From: Galerina marginata
Lineage: Eukaryota > Basidiomycota > Agaricomycetes > Agaricales > Galerinaceae
DNA length: 64,000 nt
Direction: 5' to 3'
Assembly: GCA_023014335.1 (NCBI GenBank)
Contig: JAECYW010000021.1
Location: 248,001-312,000, forward strand
Shown: piece after piece, positions 62,301 through 64,000 of the stretch
Position numbering within the stretch: the stretch's first letter is position 1
Layout: every line of letters starts with the position of its first letter
Notes under the pieces: generated by a model
The model's database searches: none
What the model saw: the letters and a program-made list of their open reading frames with translations, nothing else
Told to the model about the DNA's origin: nothing
Program-made: the position numbers and the translations under genes

Positions 62301-63442
62301 TCGAGGTCACTGGCTGGTTCTGAATCAAAGTGGTTCTGCAAATCAATGAACAGGAGAGCGTCGTCGTCGGGAGACAATTCGGCTGACAAAAAGTCGGACC
62401 ACTCATTAGTGAATTCATGAGGGTCGTCCGGAGGAGGGATGAACTCGTCCATAGACCGGACATGCTCGACGTCAGGGCCAAGATCAGATGAAGAAGAAGG
62501 CGTGTTGGCCAGAGACCAGGAATCCGCGGACACGCGGTGCATAGGCGGTGGTTCAATCGGATCACGAGAGGCGCAGGAAGAAGGGCAATCAACAAAGAAC
62601 AAGCGGCCTGTCTTCCAGTTGACGAGAGGATTATGATGGCGGAGCCATGCTAGACCGAGGATTACCTTCGAAGAGCCTGTGTTGGTAACCGAGAAGGAGA
62701 CCGTTTCGACATGGTCATCAATCGTTAATCGCATTGTCGCTAAGTGCGTAATCGAGCCAGATGTGTTGCGGGTACCATCTGCATTGTAGACAGCAATCGG
62801 GTGGGCAAGTGGGGTTGTCGGCAGGCGGTGTTTTGCGACAAAGTCGTGATGTAAGTAGCCCCAGCCTGACGCGCCGCAGTCCAGTAGGGCATCTTCACGG
62901 ATCGGTGTTGCATTCTCCGTGGATGTTATTGAGAGTGGGATGATGACCGAATGACTGTTGTCAAGTTTACCAATCGTTTCAGGGCGATAGTTCTCGAGTT
63001 GAGCGCGAGGGAGGCGGAGTTGTGTTAATATTGCAAGGGAAAGGTGTTCATCAAGGAAAAGTAGTGAATTGATGAGGGAGGTATCAACTTCGCTCTTGCG
63101 ATCATGGTTGACCCACTGATTGAGTACTCGAGTGATGAGGTTGGTATTGGGGTATAACTTTCGGCATTTACTGAGGATGAGTTCTGCTGTTGATTCTTTG
63201 GGTGCGGCGGGTTTCGCGACGGGTTCGCGGTGAGTCAATCGAGGATCTAGGGGCTCGCAGTCAATATGCGCACAAAGTTCGTCATTCGTGGAGGGGTTGA
63301 GGGTGCGTTGGAGATGTATTTCGGCGTCTTCGACTTCAATCATGGACGCAGGGCGCGATACGGGTTTTGCAGGGACAATGGGAGTATCTATTTGGCAAGA
63401 GATAATTACATTGTTTGACTTCGACGAGGACGTATCCTTCAC
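59375..63442 (-). CDS. Retrotransposon Pol polyprotein (protease, RT, RNase H, integrase)
   Basis: 1355 codons without interruption. Domains by residue: aspartic protease about 180-270 (ALLDCGASGWG, Asp188); reverse transcriptase about 430-640 (FTKLDIRWGYNNI, IIYMDDILIF at 586-595); RNase H about 725-850 (EADSSGY, HSDHKNL); integrase zinc finger about 939-979 (GHPGRS, CPTCQ); integrase core with D1009, D1069 and E1105; GPF/Y module near 1230 (FGPFEVIERI); and a C-terminal stretch, with EPEDAKW, that faintly resembles a degenerate chromodomain. The first codon used here is GTG, overlapping the gag stop, so Pol is probably made by frameshifting and not by its own start. Confidence 0.96.
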   Translation of the reverse strand: MKDTSSSKSNNVIISCQIDTPIVPAKPVSRPASMIEVEDAEIHLQRTLNPSTNDELCAHIDCEPLDPRLTHREPVAKPAAPKESTAELILSKCRKLYPNTNLITRVLNQWVNHDRKSEVDTSLINSLLFLDEHLSLAILTQLRLPRAQLENYRPETIGKLDNSHSVIIPLSITSTENATPIREDALLDCGASGWGYLHHDFVAKHRLPTTPLAHPIAVYNADGTRNTSGSITHLATMRLTIDDHVETVSFSVTNTGSSKVILGLAWLRHHNPLVNWKTGRLFFVDCPSSCASRDPIEPPPMHRVSADSWSLANTPSSSSDLGPDVEHVRSMDEFIPPPDDPHEFTNEWSDFLSAELSPDDDALLFIDLQNHFDSEPASDLDPAIAAFLRQQRESASLPDKYVKEFAPVFSKADFDHLPPRRAWDHAIELKPDATPISSKIYPLSKSEQVELDAFLDEHLKSGRIRPSKSPIASPFFFVKKKDGSLRPVQDYRRLNEMTIKNRYPLPLVSELIDKLKGARFFTKLDIRWGYNNIRMKDGDEHKAAFITNRGLFEPLVMFFGLTNSPATFQNMMNDLFRDLISAGHVIIYMDDILIFTDDIATHRIITRQVLGILEANKLFLKPEKCVFESEEVEYLGVIVSHGKLRMDPKKVEAMASWPVPRNKKDVQQFLGFVNFYRRFVRDFAKIATPLNRLCGSVPWAWTAAENDAFLALRKAGAEGPVLALPIDDAPFRLEADSSGYATGAVLSQLQGDYWRPIAFYSKALNDVERNYDIHDRELLSIMRALADWRRYLHGSIAPFEIHSDHKNLQYFMVNQKLNRRQARWSLELSEFNFALLHKPGSSMVCADALSRRPDYDKGHEDNADVTLLKPEHIRRTTVEYTANEFVDEIKLHKTVLDEVFAKHRNLPGWTYNEGVLCWYDRLFVPNINSLRERVIRENHDSILCGHPGRSKTTELIQRDFWWPSLAKDVRSYVDGCPTCQKTKPLRQKPLGLLTPNETPDGYWQIISCDFIVDLPSSKGFNAIMVCVDRLSKMVRLIPCNKTITSEGAAKKYRDHVWKDFGLPLRIISDRGSTFVSNFTRALNRLLGITENLSTARRPQTDGQTERANQELEQYLRIFCNQRQSDWAEWLSCAEFAINNKVNSSTGYSPFFLNYGREPRRPLVPTRRSSSGVPRADAFAKQMDALAKETSAALNLAAQAMKRSYDKSHRAAPPLEPGDLVLLDAKGLETTRPSKKLDNKRFGPFEVIERIGLQSYRLKLPPHWKIHDVFHISKLTPFTVPSFPSQSDPSPVPDLVQDPPTVQSILLHRALRNKTLFLTLLEGQEPEDAKWIDSVALNKLNDPSSIIATYLNSIPH

Positions 63443-63999
63443 TCGTCGGAGTCTACAAAAAACGTAGGTAGCTCGCCTAACAGGCGAATAAACACATCGC
63501 GGTCCTCCTCCGCCTCTTCGAGGTCATCGACTTGCTCAAGGAGCAAGCGTACTCGTTCAACGTTGCTGTCAAGCTCTGCCACCTCTTCGAAGAGCTGGCG
63601 GGTGAGTTTCCCTGTCTTCTTCGGTTCCTCCTTGCATTCGCGTCCAATGTGGCCGTTCCCTCCACATTTCCAACACAACGTTTTCGCGTTAGCGACAAAC
63701 GGCTTTTTGACGTTGGACGTTGGGTTGACAGGCGATGGTGCGACGGGAGCTGTCTTTGACGTGAGGTTGGCGTCCGTGAGAGGGCGGAAGGGGAATTTGC
63801 TGGTTTGGGGACGAGGTGCGTAGAAATTGTTGGCAGAAGTACTTTCGCGCAGGTCCTGATCGACTTGGAGGATCGCTTCTTTCCAACCACGGTAGGTAGT
63901 AGGCGTTGGACGGCGTCGCAGGAGTTCACTGCGAACACCGGTTCGTAAGGCACGTTTCAGTTCGAAAATTACGCTTGCGTCACAGAAGCCGGCAACGTG
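63439..63999 (-). CDS. Retrotransposon Gag, C-terminal part
   Basis: The frame is open from the window edge (HVAGFCDASVIFELKRALR) through a Pro/Ser-rich linker to a CCHC zinc knuckle, CWKCGGNGHIGREC, then a Leu-rich acidic helix, and ends FFVDSDE with TGA at 63439-63441. Gag forms the virus-like particle and binds RNA through the knuckle. Upstream residues resemble the gag core of Ty3-type elements (TTYRGWKEAILQVDQDLRE). The pol frame overlaps the stop in the -1 phase. Confidence 0.93.
   Translation of the reverse strand, partial: HVAGFCDASVIFELKRALRTGVRSELLRRRPTPTTYRGWKEAILQVDQDLRESTSANNFYAPRPQTSKFPFRPLTDANLTSKTAPVAPSPVNPTSNVKKPFVANAKTLCWKCGGNGHIGRECKEEPKKTGKLTRQLFEEVAELDSNVERVRLLLEQVDDLEEAEEDRDVFIRLLGELPTFFVDSDE
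63456..63463 (-). promoter_or_regulatory. Candidate gag-pol frameshift site
   Basis: On the coding strand it reads GTTTTTTG, eight codons before the gag stop. A -1 shift here enters the pol frame, which is open from this point. It is not a textbook X-XXY-YYZ heptamer, so the site is only a candidate. Confidence 0.35.
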
Positions 64000-64000
64000 T

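Larger units (their letters stand above)
59157..64000 (-). mobile_element. Ty3/gypsy LTR retrotransposon, right copy
   Basis: From the 3' LTR back through pol to the C-terminal part of gag; the 5' end and 5' LTR lie beyond the window. Outside the LTR the flanking five bases are TGGAA, the predicted target-site duplication. The polypurine tract (AGAGCGGGGG) and untranslated spacer match the left copy exactly. Coding capacity is intact throughout, so this may be an autonomous, recently active element. Confidence 0.97.

Noticed and set aside
59375..63442. Long antisense open frames within both retrotransposon copies (for example 59703-59984 and 60605-60895)
   Set aside because: They are mirror frames of the conserved pol sequence, with no family features or own signals.

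Overview
The window looks like nuclear DNA of a basidiomycete fungus, most likely an Agaricomycete. Genes are close together and on both strands, and most are cut by many short introns of roughly 45-65 bp. The set includes fungal-type proteins: a TmpA-like membrane flavoprotein, mL60/Mrpl31, Rsp5 and an Atg38/NRBF2-like protein. No rRNA, tRNA or CRISPR array was recognised. All exon structures were read by eye from splice signals and protein family conservation.

Layout. Positions 1-2386 hold the 3' part of a Ty3/gypsy retrotransposon (+). Positions 59157-64000 hold a second, effectively identical copy (-). Their 163-bp LTRs are identical, and the two 3' ends face each other across about 57 kb of genes. 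The left copy sits inside the last exon of an AKR7-type aldo/keto reductase. The right copy ends 34 bp upstream of the mL60 start codon.

From left to right the genes are: two AKR7 paralogues (-); M1 aminopeptidase A (-), divergent from the complex I 24-kDa subunit (+); a bestrophin-family channel (-); a RING-H2 ubiquitin ligase (-); a candidate meiotic-axis protein of the Red1/Rec10/SYCP2 type (+); M1 aminopeptidases B and C (+, tandem); mRNA cap guanine-N7 methyltransferase (+); Rsp5/NEDD4 HECT ligase (-); an Atg38/NRBF2-like protein (+); a small unknown gene (-); Mog1 (-), divergent from Ndc80 (+); a TmpA-like membrane flavoprotein (+); a membrane-anchored ERI1-like exonuclease (-); a truncated Cms1 copy (+); M1 aminopeptidase D (-), divergent from intact Cms1 (+); and mL60 (-).

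Two themes stand out. First, a single-copy-type housekeeping protease gene (M1, GAMEN/HEXXH) is present four times, all apparently intact. B and D are near-identical 4.1-kb blocks in opposite orientation. The position of the broken Cms1 copy is best explained by tandem duplication of an M1-Cms1 divergent pair, followed by inversion of about 28 kb. Second, two very recent retrotransposon insertions have each altered a host gene: one supplies a new stop codon to a reductase, and the other places an LTR promoter just upstream of a mitochondrial ribosomal protein gene. Apart from these, most genes are conserved cell-biology genes rather than a metabolic cluster.
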